The translations under genes were made by a program, and so were the position numbers. A DNA stretch of 64,000 nt from Euphorbia lathyris (taxonomy: Eukaryota > Streptophyta > Magnoliopsida > Malpighiales > Euphorbiaceae): assembly GCF_963576675.1 (NCBI RefSeq), contig NC_088918.1:56625501-56689500 (forward strand). Reading direction: 5' to 3'. The notes under the pieces were generated by a model. It saw nothing but the letters and a program-made list of their open reading frames with translations. It was not told the origin of the DNA and did no database searches. Each line of letters starts with the position of its first letter. Within the stretch, counting starts at the first letter, position 1. Below are positions 23,635 through 34,141 of this stretch, in pieces.

Positions 23635-25907
23635 TGTAACCCCCTCAGTAGGATCACATGATATCTCACACAACATCAGTTACAGACATGCTTTCAATTC
23701 TCATTCATATAAACTTCAATCTCATATAAACTTTACATATTATACATAAGAGAAAGTATTTACAATTTACAATTCACGTTTAAGTCATTATCCTACATAG
23801 AGGATTTACAAAACAAAAGTACATCACAATACTCCAAATTGCCTAGATGAGAATGGACTAACATTACCGGTGCGACCTTAAGCAAGAAGAACTCTGCCTA
23901 ACCTGTAAAATCTGTTGGCAAGGGGTGAGCTGCCTACTCAATAAACATATTACGCATATATGTATGTACAAAAGTAATGTAAAGAACACATATCAAAATA
24001 TATCATCAGTACCAAGTTAGAATTTATTCACTTGTTTCACTTATTATAGTAATACTTATTTCAGTAAGTAGGCCTTGATGTACTTAGACAATATATATAA
24101 AATGGTCCTTGGGCCCAATCTGTATTCCGGCTCACTAAATTTGGAATACAATCATCTGTGCTACGGAGGAGTTAAACTCAACTCACGTACTCATATATCT
24201 CAACACATGTGCTTCCGGCTCACAATATTCGGATAGCACTCTCAACTTGGACCATTTCACATATCCATCTAAGCAAGCTCATATTCATATCTTATCCAAC
24301 CATTATTCAGTTCCAGTATGTGCACAAGGCTCAACATGTCGTATTTACTCATAACACTGCAACATACTCAATCATATCACTTTATTATCAATCATAACGT
24401 ATCACAAACACTCAAACATTATTCACATCATTCACATCAGATTCAACCACATCTCACACTCAACAAGTCACAAGGCACAATACATCCATACACATATATA
24501 AGCAATATGCTTACCGTCGCACTCAGTTCGATCTATTTTACACGATCGGGTGTACGTTCAATTGCACCTTGTCCTCCTAATGTCACATAACATTTATACA
24601 ATTAGCCATAAGATAAACTTAATGAAAATATAAACTAATGAATGCTATATGATTTACAAGACACTAACTCCACAAAGGTCATGCAATCTAATCCTTTTGT
24701 CTTAGATCATCACATGACCTACTTGCACACATTCTGCCATAACTTTCTCTATATGAATCCAAATTCCTTGTTTCTTGAACCTACTGAAACTAGACATATA
24801 TGGGTATAACATATCCAATATTCACATTAATATCACTTCTACACAATATATGGCATGCAAAATGATTCTTCCCTATTTCCAGCCAAGAAACAGACTATCC
24901 AGATTTGCATCTACCATAATTCACTCCTTCTAGCTCACACTAAACACAATGGATTCCCAAATCCTTTTACAGACATATACTTCAAGTAGTAGAAACACGT
25001 TTGTATAAATAAACTTTCCCAAATTATGAATCTAAGGTCCTCAAAATGCTACATCAACATGGATGCCTCACATGACATTCAATTTCGATGCAGTCATGTT
25101 CCATCTAGGTTTTCTTCATCTATATATGGATCTAAAGTCCCATATTTTAAAGATGGTTTCATAACATATATAGAAACATAGTTTATTCTTTATGTATCTT
25201 CAAATCCAAACAATATCAAGATGAAAAACATGCTCCAAGATGACTGAAAGCAGTACCCTTTATTTCTGTTTAGGGAACTTGATACATATCTTTCATTTCG
25301 ACAGCCTATAACCACTTTAAACAACACAAAAACTCAACAAACTCAATCACAACTCATCCAAAACAAATCCTATGATCATACCTAGGTATTTCAGAATCTC
25401 AAACTCATAAAAAATAAGCTAAAACAACATACTAACCTTCAACTTGTGTCTATCACCTAGTATGCTTCCTAACTTGACTTGTTTGGCTTGAAAATGGAAG
25501 AAATTGGAAGATTTTTCTTTGGAGGGTGTTAGGGTATGAAAAAGGAAGGTTTGGTGAAGCTTCGGTCGAAATTGTGGCTGAATATCATAAGGATTGAGTT
25601 GTGCACATCCTTTTTAAAATGAAGAGGTGTATTTTGTCTTAATATTGGGTGACACCTCATGCTTGCTCACAAACCTCAAATTCAGCCCTCCTAAAGTGTA
25701 AGTTAATCAATTTAGGACATATTAATTCATTCATTCATTTAAGTCCTAACTCAATTAACCAATCGTTACATCTTAACGACACATTAATCGCATTATGCAT
25801 ATGAAACTTCTAGTGACAATGAGATGAATCTAAAATGTATGTATTCAATTATGAAAACATATATGAATGTGGGAAGACTCATATATTAGGGTTTTAGGGA
25901 TGTTACA
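23635..25907 (-). mobile_element. S2: solo LTR, probably gypsy, 2.27 kb
   Basis: The ends are TGTAACCCCC and GGATGTTACA, a TG...CA pair. On the minus strand it begins TGTAACATCCC, a common start of plant gypsy LTRs, so I place it on minus. The flanks GCATA (23630-23634) and TCATA (25908-25912) are a 5-bp duplication with one mismatch. Removing it rejoins the C1 LTR. It has no ORF of note. AT-rich DNA fills about 24000-25800. Confidence 0.7.
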
Positions 25908-27236
25908 TCATAACTGTATAAACGCAACCTCTTTTAAAGAACTAAATAAGTCTAATAAAAGGAAATCCCTAAGTTTATTTAAAGTGATTATAAAGTGTTC
26001 ATACAAGCATGAAGTGAGACAAAACATTATAATAAACTAATAAACTTAAAACCACCCCAAGTCAAGTGATATGTTTTGAATAGGGATTGACATAACACTG
26101 TTAAGACTTGCATGTAACAATGTTTTCTGTCGAGACAAAGAGCTGATCTCACAAGCTTCAGATATGCAGATATCTGTACAGTTACATGGATCCAATGAAA
26201 GGGTTCATTAGGATTGGGGGCCCGACTTGAGATAACAGGATGGGTAGATTTATCCTTGTCACATGTTCATCTCATTGGTATTAATAGGTATAAGTAATCC
26301 TAAGACTTAAAGGAATGTTAATTAGTGATTCTGGATTATGGAATGTGATGCTTTGATCCTGTTGTAACACGATCCATAACAGGGATGACTTTGGGGTGTG
26401 TACGGCAGACGTTGGGTATCACAGGAAGTAATTGCAAGATAGTTAACATTGGATTGAGCATTTGTCACTCCTGGTAAATGGGAGATACGTCCAAGGATCG
26501 CTTGTCGAAGACTTGACTCTAAATCCTTGCAAGGTGATAGCTTAAGACTTGAAATGTAGATTTCACTTAACCTATCTAATTAGAGTTAACTCGGCCTGTA
26601 CAAGTAAAACGAACGTCTCGCTATATGTGACTTGACATTATCCATAGTCCTAAGATTATGTTCAAGGATGTAGTTGATAAAAGATCGAATTATACTGTAA
26701 CTAATACGGAAAGGTCAACGACGGAATCAACCTGTCTTCTTAGAGCTCTGAGGGAATGTTTCGGATCTGCCCATCACAGTTCGTGTACTCATTCCGTTAT
26801 ACGAAGATTGAATGTATTTTTGAGAAATTAATTTAATGGTTGTATACGGCTAGAAGCAATAAGAACCTAATGGTTCACACATAAGACTTGGAACCCAAAA
26901 GAGAAACATATGTTAATTAATTGATGGAAGTCCAACTGAGTCCACTAAGGCCCATTAATAGAGGGGGGCGATTTTTATGTGTTGTGACACATAAGGAATT
27001 AATTTAATTTTAAACAATTATAATTAGATTATGATTATGGATTAAATTAATTATAGGATAAATAAGTTAGGAGGTTTATTGAGATTGAATTGCATCTAAT
27101 TATTATCCTATTAATAAGTTATTATTATCTTTATATTTAGATATAATTATAGATAATAACAATAAGAGTATTATTCCGAATACAACTCTTATGCAATAAC
27201 CTAATTCTATCTGACTAGGGTTTAGATAGAAGAGGC

Positions 27237-27244
27237 TATATTAA
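27237..27244 (+). promoter_or_regulatory. TATA-like box of C1 LTR
   Basis: TATATTAA followed by CCCCCTC, late in the LTR as usual for copia promoters. Consensus match only. Confidence 0.4.
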
Positions 27245-27678
27245 CCCCCTCTTGTTGTAAATTTCGACCAAGCCAGACTATCACGAAGAGAGAGAATTTC
27301 GACCCCCTACCGTAGTGGATCGTCTTTCACCGCTTGCTTCCGAATCAATTGATTTCATCTCTTTCTTTTATTCCTTGATCTTGTGTTGATTAATTAGAGG
27401 CAATCTATCTTGATTGCTATTATTCGGTTGAGTTCTAATATCGTTTTGATTTGTGTTTTTGCTTTGTGCTCGTGAACTCGGATTAAGAGTTGAGGGCACT
27501 TCGCTTGTAACGGTAGATAGTTCATCAAAAGGTATTTCCTTCTATCCCTCTTTATATGAAATAACGATTAACGGATCTTGGTTTAAAGGAAATAGGTTAA
27601 AATTTTTATATTTCCGCTGTCAAACGTTTGCCTATTTTCCTTCGATTTGAAACATAAAACAAGATTAAAAAATGATAC

Positions 27679-28085
27679 CTCCCCATCAGACGCACCATGT
27701 TTTTTGAGGCTCCTGATGTTTTGAGTTAATAATTTAACAATAGATGTTCAACGGCAATATAAATATTTAGTAGTAGAAGTAAAAAATTCCTTATGTAAAT
27801 GATGGAAATAAAGGATACTCGAGAATTTTTCTGATTGACTGAGGATTTGTATAATAAGCACCGGTCTTTGCATACTGCAATGCCTGGTCAAATGACCTGA
27901 AAATAATATGGAAAAGTATACGGCGTAAATATATTTCTACTTGTGAATAGTAGCTTAAAGATATTTTACTCACACATGAAGTTTGATTTTAGGATCTTGA
28001 GACAATAGAACCATTTGCTCATGGATTCCTTGTAAGATTTGTGCAGCCTCACAGTCCATCATACATACGGCAGTCTTTGGAAGTT
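27679..28085 (-). CDS. Three exons of an NRPD4/NRPE4-like gene (RNA polymerase IV/V subunit 4), partial
   Basis: On the minus strand there are three exons. Exon a (28085-27974, 112 nt) reads ELPKTAVCMMDCEAAQIL and onward. Exon b (27896-27819, 78 nt) includes YYTNPQSIRKILE. Exon c (27712-27679, 34 nt) reads SLKKHGASDGE. Acceptors are TTTGTAG, TTTTCAG and ACATCAG; donors are GTGAGT, GTATCC and GTATCA. Joining them keeps one open frame of about 74 codons without stops. The string matches my knowledge of the Rpb4-type domain of plant NRPD4/NRPE4, the shared subunit of Pol IV and Pol V, which act in RNA-directed DNA methylation in the nucleus. It is the middle of a protein of about 200 residues. 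The 3' exons would lie left of C1 (off-window). The 5' exons would lie right of C2 and its nested insertions. It could instead be a pseudogene fragment. Confidence 0.72.
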
Positions 28086-28214
28086 CTACAAATAGAAACA
28101 ACAATCTATATTAGATGGCACTAGCTACCAAAAGGCACCTAAGAATCCGTTCATCACTCAAAGGCGGTGATTAATTATAATTAACCGCTCCTGGAAAATT
28201 AAGCATGTAAATGA
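28086..28214 (-). other. Intron-like sequence upstream of exon a
   Basis: AT-rich, with a pyrimidine-rich run leading to the TTTGTAG acceptor. It contains a near-palindrome around 28165-28190 (GCGGTGATTAATT with AATTAACCGC). It ends where the C2 LTR begins (28215). No further exon is convincing here. Confidence 0.5.
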
Positions 28215-28889
28215 TGTTGAAGCACCTTTCCACATGATTTTGATTTGACAAAATTATTTAAGTTAATCCCATGATTAAGACAATTAAATTTAAGTGCTTT
28301 GATTTAATTGTACTAATGTGTTTGTTCAATGTTGAGTATATTAACTAATGAGAACAGAAACTAAGTGTTCATAAAAAGAAAGACAGAACAAAGTCAGCAT
28401 AAGTCAAGACACCCAGCAGAAGCTGAGTTGAATGTAACTTAGCCTCGTTAAAAGAAAAGTCTTCTTCAAAATAACGCTTGAAGGTGAAGCCGACCAAAGA
28501 AGCTGAGTGAAATATAACTCAGTCTCGACAAAGGAAATCTTAAAGGCAAAGTCGAACATTCAAGCTGAGTATTCATCAGCACAGCGCCAATGATCTGTTT
28601 ACTAAAAGACAAGGTCCGACAGATCTCTGCAACAAATCAGAAGCCCCGAAAATGTGATCAAAGACCTTTTCGAGACGCATGGACCGTCTGGCATTTGGCA
28701 AGAAGACAAACCTGGCGCTAGAAGACGAAACCTGGTGCAAGAAGACGAAACTGGCAAGCATGCCTCCTGCGCAAATCAGAAGACAGGATTGGCCTGCGAT
28801 TCTGGAAGCTGACCATTCAATGACGAAAGAAGACTGTTACTCCCAACGGATATGTCGGAATTCAAATGATTTGAAGCTTCAGAATTCAC

Positions 28890-28897
28890 TATAAAAG
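28890..28897 (+). promoter_or_regulatory. TATA box of C2 LTR
   Basis: TATAAAAG in mid-LTR, the best promoter candidate in this LTR. The C3 LTR has TATATAAA at the comparable place (38438-38445, minus). Confidence 0.55.
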
Positions 28898-29640
28898 TAC
28901 AAGTTCATCACTTGGATCCTTACAACACATACAAGAAAATACAGATAGAAAAAGCAAATCTTCACAAGAGTGAAAATCCAAAATAGAAGCTGTCTCAAAA
29001 GAAAGCAAGTTCTTACATTCAATTTCCAATCATTGTGTAAAAGTCTAGAGTGAATTTGTATTCATCTAAAGTGTTCTTCGTTTTGTGAGAACAATCTTGT
29101 ATCAATTGTAAAGGTTAGAAGAGTGGTGCTGAGTACTCGGTTTTAGTACTCAGTGGTAGAGAAATTCTGAATACTCGGTTATAGTATTCAGTGTGAGATA
29201 GAATTGAGTAGACGAATAGAGGACGGTACTCTTGCATACTCAGTTGCTATTGTAAACGGTTTGTGCTCTACCTTTAAAGAGCTCAGTAGTGGATTGAAAA
29301 AGCCCGGAGGGATTTTAGGGACTGGACGTAGGCTGTGAGGCCGAACCAGGATAAGACTGATGAGTAATCTCTAAACCTTTCTCTTGATATATATGTATGT
29401 GTTGCTTGCTTAAATTACTCAATATATAATTTGTACAAGCCGACGCTGAGTAATCAGAGTGCTGAGTTGGAAGCTGATCTAAAGTGTTATTTCCCAACTC
29501 ACAATTGAAACAGTTCTAGTCAGTTTCTGACTAAAGCTGTCTCACACTTCACTCAGCCTTGCTGACCTAAAGTTGAGTTAAATCATCAAAGAATTAATTA
29601 AGTCAGCATTATTAAGCGAAAAAGTTATATTAGTTCCTAA

Positions 29641-29654
29641 CCCCCCCCCCCCCC
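29641..29654 (+). repeat. Homopolymer run of 14 C
   Basis: A C14 tract close to the 3' end of the C2 LTR. The homologous G tract in the reversed C3 LTR (about 37742) is about eight long. Its length may be affected by sequencing error. Confidence 0.7.
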
Positions 29655-29692
29655 TTGGAACTAATCATATTAAGTTACACGGGACCAACAAG

Positions 29693-29705
29693 TGGTATCA
29701 GAGCT
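29693..29705 (+). other. C2 primer binding site (initiator tRNA-Met)
   Basis: TGGTATCAGAGCT lies two bases after the LTR, the standard plant copia primer site complementary to the 3' end of initiator tRNA-Met. Confidence 0.9.
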
Positions 29706-29753
29706 CAGTAGCTCACTATCCGAGATAAAACTATCTTGAGCTAATCCCTGTAA

Positions 29754-30714
29754 ATGGCTGAGACCAGCACTCATTTCCTTCCAGGAAATCGAACAACACA
29801 AATACTCCCTATGGGATTATCAATTAGTCGACCTCCTCTATTCTTCGGGTCAAATTATATATTTTGGAAGAATAGAATGAAAAAATTCATTCAGGCTACA
29901 AACATGAGTGCATGGCTGGCTATAGTCCAAGGCCCGTTTGTTCCCTATGAAATTATTGACGGAGTAAAATCTATCAAGAGTGAGTCTAAGTGGTCAAAGG
30001 ATGACCTTAAAAAATTACAAAATAATGCTTCGACTATCAATATGCTTCACTGTGCGTTAGATGCTGCAGAGTATAATAAAATTTCAGATTGCGAGTCAGC
30101 ACAAGAAATCTGGAAGAAGCTGGAGGTGACCTATGAAGGAACTGGCAAGGTCAAGGAATCTAAAGTGAATCAGCATATGCGACTATACGAGCTGTTTGAG
30201 ATGAATGACAATGAAGACATCTCTGAAATGAATGCAAGATTCACCAACATCATAAATGAGCTTAAGAGACTCGGCAAGAACTTCACAGAAAAAGAACATG
30301 TGAAGAAAATCTTGAGAAGTCTCCCCAAGAGCTGGCAAGCTAAGAAGAAAGCTATGGAAGAAGCTCAGGACCTGACCACGTATAAATATGATGAGCTCAT
30401 TGGATCTCTGCTGACCCACGAGATCTCCAAGAAGAATTTTGAGGCCAAAGAAAAGACTGAGGACAAGAAGCAAAAATCTCTTGTCATGAAAACTGACTCA
30501 ACAGAAGCTGACTCATCAGACGATGAGGAAATGACCACGTTCACAAGAAAGATGAAAAAGCTGTTTAAGAAAAATGATAAATACATCAAGAGGCCATTCA
30601 AAAGAAGTGACAAATACAAAGCTGAGTCGAGCGACAGCAGACACAAAAAGGACAGCTCAAAGCCAGTCACCTGCTTTGAATGCCATCAACCTGGGCACAT
30701 CAAGTCAAGCTGTC
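29754..30714 (+). CDS. C2 gag (copia type), truncated by R3
   Basis: The start ATG is 48 bases after the primer site. About 320 codons are open with no stop. The N-terminal two thirds resemble the copia gag polypeptide (UBN2-like) fold, with SRPPLFFGSNYIFWKNRM and EIWKKLEVTYEGTGKVKES. A Lys/Asp/Ser-rich linker follows. A CCHC zinc knuckle CFECHQPGHIKSSC is at residues 307-320, with the normal CX2CX4HX4C spacing. R3 enters immediately after the last Cys of the knuckle, so protease and everything downstream is missing here. The open frame continues a few codons into R3 by chance. Its function would be the nucleocapsid of the C2 particle. Confidence 0.9.
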
Positions 30715-30951
30715 TGATAGGGGCGTTTCGTTCCTATCTTTTAGCGTGATTTACGGATTAATTTTAAGAGAAATAAATAAGTTTAATTGCAAAAATAGAG
30801 TGTTTTAATAAAATAACGAAATAAAAATAAACTCCGTACTTTCGGTTAATTTTCCTTATTTTTGACTAATTTAGAAAATAAAACGTCAAGCTAACTCGGC
30901 TCTCGAGAATTGTATTTCATGTACGAGCAAGGAGTGAAATTCCACTGACAT

Positions 30952-31422
30952 ACGCGGGGCGTATCTCCCTTCACGCGGGGCGTGGAACACTTGGTCAGAA
31001 ATAATTGACTCAATCCACAGGCACCACGTGGAATCTACTCACCAATACGCGGGGCGTATCAACAACCACGCGAGGCGTGGAACATGTGTCAGAAATGATA
31101 AGCCTAATCCTGAAAGTCAGACAGCATGGTCTCCCTGAGTCAACTACCCTACGCGGGATGTACCACCTTACACGCGGGGCGTGTAAGGAGGTTCTTCAAT
31201 CCAAAAAGCTCAGAGACTCATTTACGCGGGGCGTACTTCAGCTACGCGAGGCGTAAAAGACCCAATTCAAGCAATAAAATCTCAGAAACTCAACCACGCG
31301 AGGCGCACCCAAGTATACGCGGAGCGTGGTTGAGACAACAAGATCTGGATTTGGTCCATATGCAGGAGATTTCTGACGGTATGGGAAACTACGCGAGGCG
31401 TACTCCACCATACGCGAGGCGT
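30952..31422 (+). repeat. Six direct two-box modules in R3 LTR
   Basis: Modules start near 30952, 31046, 31151, 31223, 31297 and 31391. Both boxes of each pair are ACGCGGGGCGT-like in the same orientation, 9-10 bases apart. Substitutions are mostly GGGG to GAGG. Confidence 0.92.
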
Positions 31423-31501
31423 GTCATGGGAAATCTACAGAAAATCATGTTCCTCCATGCTTGTATTTTATGAATTACAATTCTACCCCTAGCTTGATGT
31501 G

Positions 31502-31509
31502 TATAAATA
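31502..31509 (+). promoter_or_regulatory. TATA box of R3 LTR
   Basis: TATAAATA followed by GGGG, about 80 bp downstream of the module array, the same layout as R1, R2 and S1. Confidence 0.55.
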
Positions 31510-32531
31510 GGGGCTGAATCTTAAGTTTTAGATACACCATTGATATACAATTTTACTATAGTTAAAGCTCTTGTTATTTTTGTTTGAGATTGTATTTATA
31601 GAGCAAAACTCTTCCACCTTGAGAGCTTGTTCGTTGATTCCGGCGTTCCATCAAAGTTCCGGTCCATCTCCGCTCACCAAGCTCGAAAGCTCCACCTCCA
31701 AGTCCTAAGAGACGGCCTTGAGTCCGGTTAGCTAGTTCCGAGGGTGGATTCTTCCCTTTTTACTTGCTAACTAGCTTGCACTCTTCCTATGTACTAGGCT
31801 TGGTTGTATTCCATATTTACGTTTTCCATATTTATAATATATGATTTGCAATTTCCGTTTCTATATACGTGTTGATGTTTATTGCTTGTTTTGATACTCG
31901 TAATTGATTATTGTGTAGGAGAATACGATTTCCGACGCCATTCGGGCTATCTTTAGGGATTCATATAGGTGTTGCCTTATCGGAAGTGACACTCCGGAAA
32001 CCGTAGGAATTGACAAGCCACGGAACTTACGGGCCCTAATTTCTTATCCCGAGCATTAGACACGCCTTGACTAGGAACCACGTAGTCTAAGTACTTCACG
32101 GGTCGGTCACACTACACGTAGTCATCATTGCAAGAGTAAACCGTTAACCGTATATATATTGGGAGTCATTGTTTGTCATATTTATAACTTATCGCCATCC
32201 GCATCATTTCGTAAAGTTTTTGTTATATAAATTTGTCTCAACCGTATTTAGGAGTAGTTTGTAGTTGTTCCCCGAATCAACTCAAAGTATTCACCGCCTA
32301 GATAATGTATAAAACCGAGTCGTCTAATACTTGTAGTTATAAATCCCGTGGATTCGATACCCGGTCTTAACCGGATTATTACTTACGACGGGGTACACTT
32401 GCCCCTAAGTAGTGGCATCTAGTAGAGATAGAGCATTTAGAAAGATCACACCCATAGTCGTAACGCACTCATCATAATATACATTTCGTCGTTAAAGAAG
32501 CTCTACCTAGTCGTACGCCTCATCAAGTTTT

Positions 32532-32550
32532 TGGCGCCGCTGCCGGGGAT
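32532..32550 (+). other. R3 primer binding site (tRNA-Asp type)
   Basis: TGGCGCCGCTGCCGGGGAT, one mismatch to the R2 site, six bases after the LTR. Confidence 0.85.
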
Positions 32551-32696
32551 TTATAATTTCTTGCAATATTAGACAAAAACGTTTTATTGTTAGTCTAGGC
32601 ATTATTTTTGTATAAATTGTTTATATATACTTTTTATATATACTTTGTACTAACAACATTCTTTCTTGTTTATAATTCCTTTCATTTATTTACTTT

Positions 32697-34141
32697 ATGC
32701 ACACCCGATCCCGGAGTGATACTCTCGTTCCTATTGATCTTGAAATTGAACGTACTCTTTGTAGGATTCGGAGAGAGAAAATGGCAAACCTCAACAATGA
32801 AGCTAACCAACCCGAGGTCAACCAAAGGCCGCCGGTGCAACCCGTGAATAACAACCGTAATGGTGGAGACATGCGCTCGATGATGGAGATTCTTGCTCCG
32901 TATCGTCCTCAAAACCGCAACGGAATCGTTGCCCCCGCCATCCCGGCCAACACATACGAAATCAAGACTAGCATGATCCAACTCATCCAACAGCTCGGCC
33001 AGTTCGGAGGAGAACCTCATGAAAACCCTAACGAGCATTTAGATAAATTTCTTATGTGTGCCGAAACTTCTCGGCAAAACGGTGTACCGGTTGAGGCCGT
33101 CCGACTAAAGTTGTTTCCTTTCTCTTTGACAGGACAAGCGTTGGAGTGGTTGCACTCATTGGAGGCAGGTTCGATTACATCATGGGTGGAACTTGAGAAG
33201 GAGTTCCTTTCTTACTACTTCCCGCCTTCCAAAACGGTCAAGTTGAGGAACGACATCACTACCTTTCGGCAGCTCGAACACGAAGCCCTTCATGCAGCTT
33301 GGGCAAGATTCCGAAAGTTGCTACGAAGCTGCCCGCACCACGATATCCTCAAGTTGGGGACCTGTTTAGGAAGTCGGCCAGTGAAGCATACGATCTCATT
33401 CACGAGCTTGCAAGGAAAAGCGTACAGTGGCAAGAAGATCGGCTTGTTGGACCTTCGCGACATCAAACGTTCGCCGTGGAGAAAGAGGCTCTGAAAAGTT
33501 CCATGGCAGAAATGAATAAAAAACTTGACGCTTTGATAGCCCAGTTGAGCCTTAATAAAGTTGCACATGTCCTGATGTGCAATCATTGTGGAGGAGACCA
33601 TGACGGACTTAATTGCCAAGCCGGTAGTCCTTTCACCGGCGACACCGAAAATGTAAGTTACATAGGAGGCAATCAAAGGTACCATCCTAACCCGAACTCC
33701 TATTCACACCACCACAATAATAATAACAGCGGATGGAGGCCTCGGTACCAACACCCTAACTTGTCGTATGGCAATAATAACAATGTATTGAGGCCCCCAT
33801 CCGACTTTGATTAAGAATATCGGGAAAATGGGCTAGGGCAATCACAAGCCATGCCCGGTAATCGGAACGCTCCACCTCCCGATAATGTGCATGGCCAGTC
33901 CGTAACATCCTTGTTAAAGGATATCTTAACCTGTCTTGCCGATAGTGAGGTGTTTTGCAGGGACCTTAACCGCCAGGTAGCTCACTTGAATCGTCAGCAA
34001 CAGGAGAGGCCATTAGGAACCCTCCCGGCAAACACCGATCAGAACCCGTGAGGCAAAAATAGAGAGTCCGGACAGGTGATAACGCTCCTAAACAGTAGAA
34101 GTTCGGACCCGTCGAGTTCCAACTCGGACAACCTACAGTAA
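32697..34141 (+). pseudogene. R3 gag with internal deletion and two stops
   Basis: The start ATG is in MHTRSRSD context. The frame is open through the capsid block GQALEWLHSLEAG to about 33345. There about 70 bases present in R2 (after HHDIPK) are missing, and the frame changes. The second frame carries the RKSASEAYDLIHELARKSVQ stretch, the zinc knuckle CNHCGGDHDGLNC and an Asn-rich region. It has TAA at 33812 and TGA at 34049, where R1 has CAA and CGA. The frame ends at TAA 34139-34141, the stop also used in R1. No protease follows. Confidence 0.85.

Larger units (their letters stand above)
8043..27654 (+). mobile_element. C1: decayed Ty1/copia element, interrupted by R2 and S2 and 5'-separated by R1
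   Basis: The recognisable parts are a leader (8043-8599), gag-pol (8600-11627 continued at 22636-23519), a purine tract and a 3' LTR (23534 to about 27654, with S2 inside). R2 splits the RT domain and S2 splits the LTR. The 5' LTR and primer site are not in the window and presumably lie left of R1. The copia order integrase before RT is clear. Many in-frame stops indicate an old copy. The right end abuts intron-like sequence of the NRPD4/NRPE4-like gene. Confidence 0.85.
23534..27654 (+). mobile_element. C1 3' LTR, interrupted by S2 (about 1.85 kb without it)
   Basis: It begins TGTTGGGG after the purine tract. It continues past the S2 insertion (25908 onward), carries a TATATTAA box at 27237 and ends at about GAAACA (27654). 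The exact right end is uncertain because the 5' LTR is not available for comparison; CTGTCA at 27622 is an alternative. It is noncoding. The short ORF at 27453-27650 inside it has no support. Confidence 0.7.
28215..29690 (+). mobile_element. C2 5' LTR, 1.48 kb
   Basis: It begins TGTTGAAGCACC and ends GGGACCAACA directly before the primer site. It has a TATAAAAG box at 28890, many copies of CTGAGT/CTCAGC-type words, and a run of 14 C at 29641-29654 just before its end. The equivalent run in C3 is shorter. Confidence 0.9.
28215..30714 (+). mobile_element. C2: SIRE-like Ty1/copia element, 5' part only
   Basis: 5' LTR (28215-29690), initiator-Met primer site and gag (from 29754), cut at 30714 by R3 with CTGTC (30710-30714) as the presumed target duplication. 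The LTR is homologous to the C3 LTR at 37706-39031. The rest of C2 should follow R3 and its nested insertions, right of the window. The flank is AATGA (28210-28214). Confidence 0.88.
30715..32525 (+). mobile_element. R3 5' LTR, 1.81 kb
   Basis: It begins TGATAGGGGC and ends CGCCTCATCA. The first 24 bases form the inverted repeat GATAGGGGC, loop, GTTCCTATC, with one G-T pair. It has six direct modules (30952-31422) and TATAAATA at 31502. The remainder aligns end to end with the R1 and R2 LTRs and is noncoding. Confidence 0.93.

Noticed and set aside
24209..24590. ORFs within S2 as genes
   Set aside because: AT-rich LTR sequence without recognisable domains; the frames are short and unsupported.
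28576..28894. Short ORFs in the C2 LTR (28576-28761 and 28679-28894) as genes or host exons
   Set aside because: They lie inside the LTR around the TATA box. No corresponding frame was noted in the C3 LTR.
29641..29654. C14 run as a functional site
   Set aside because: The homologous tract in C3 is shorter and homopolymers are prone to length change and sequencing error. No function is suggested.
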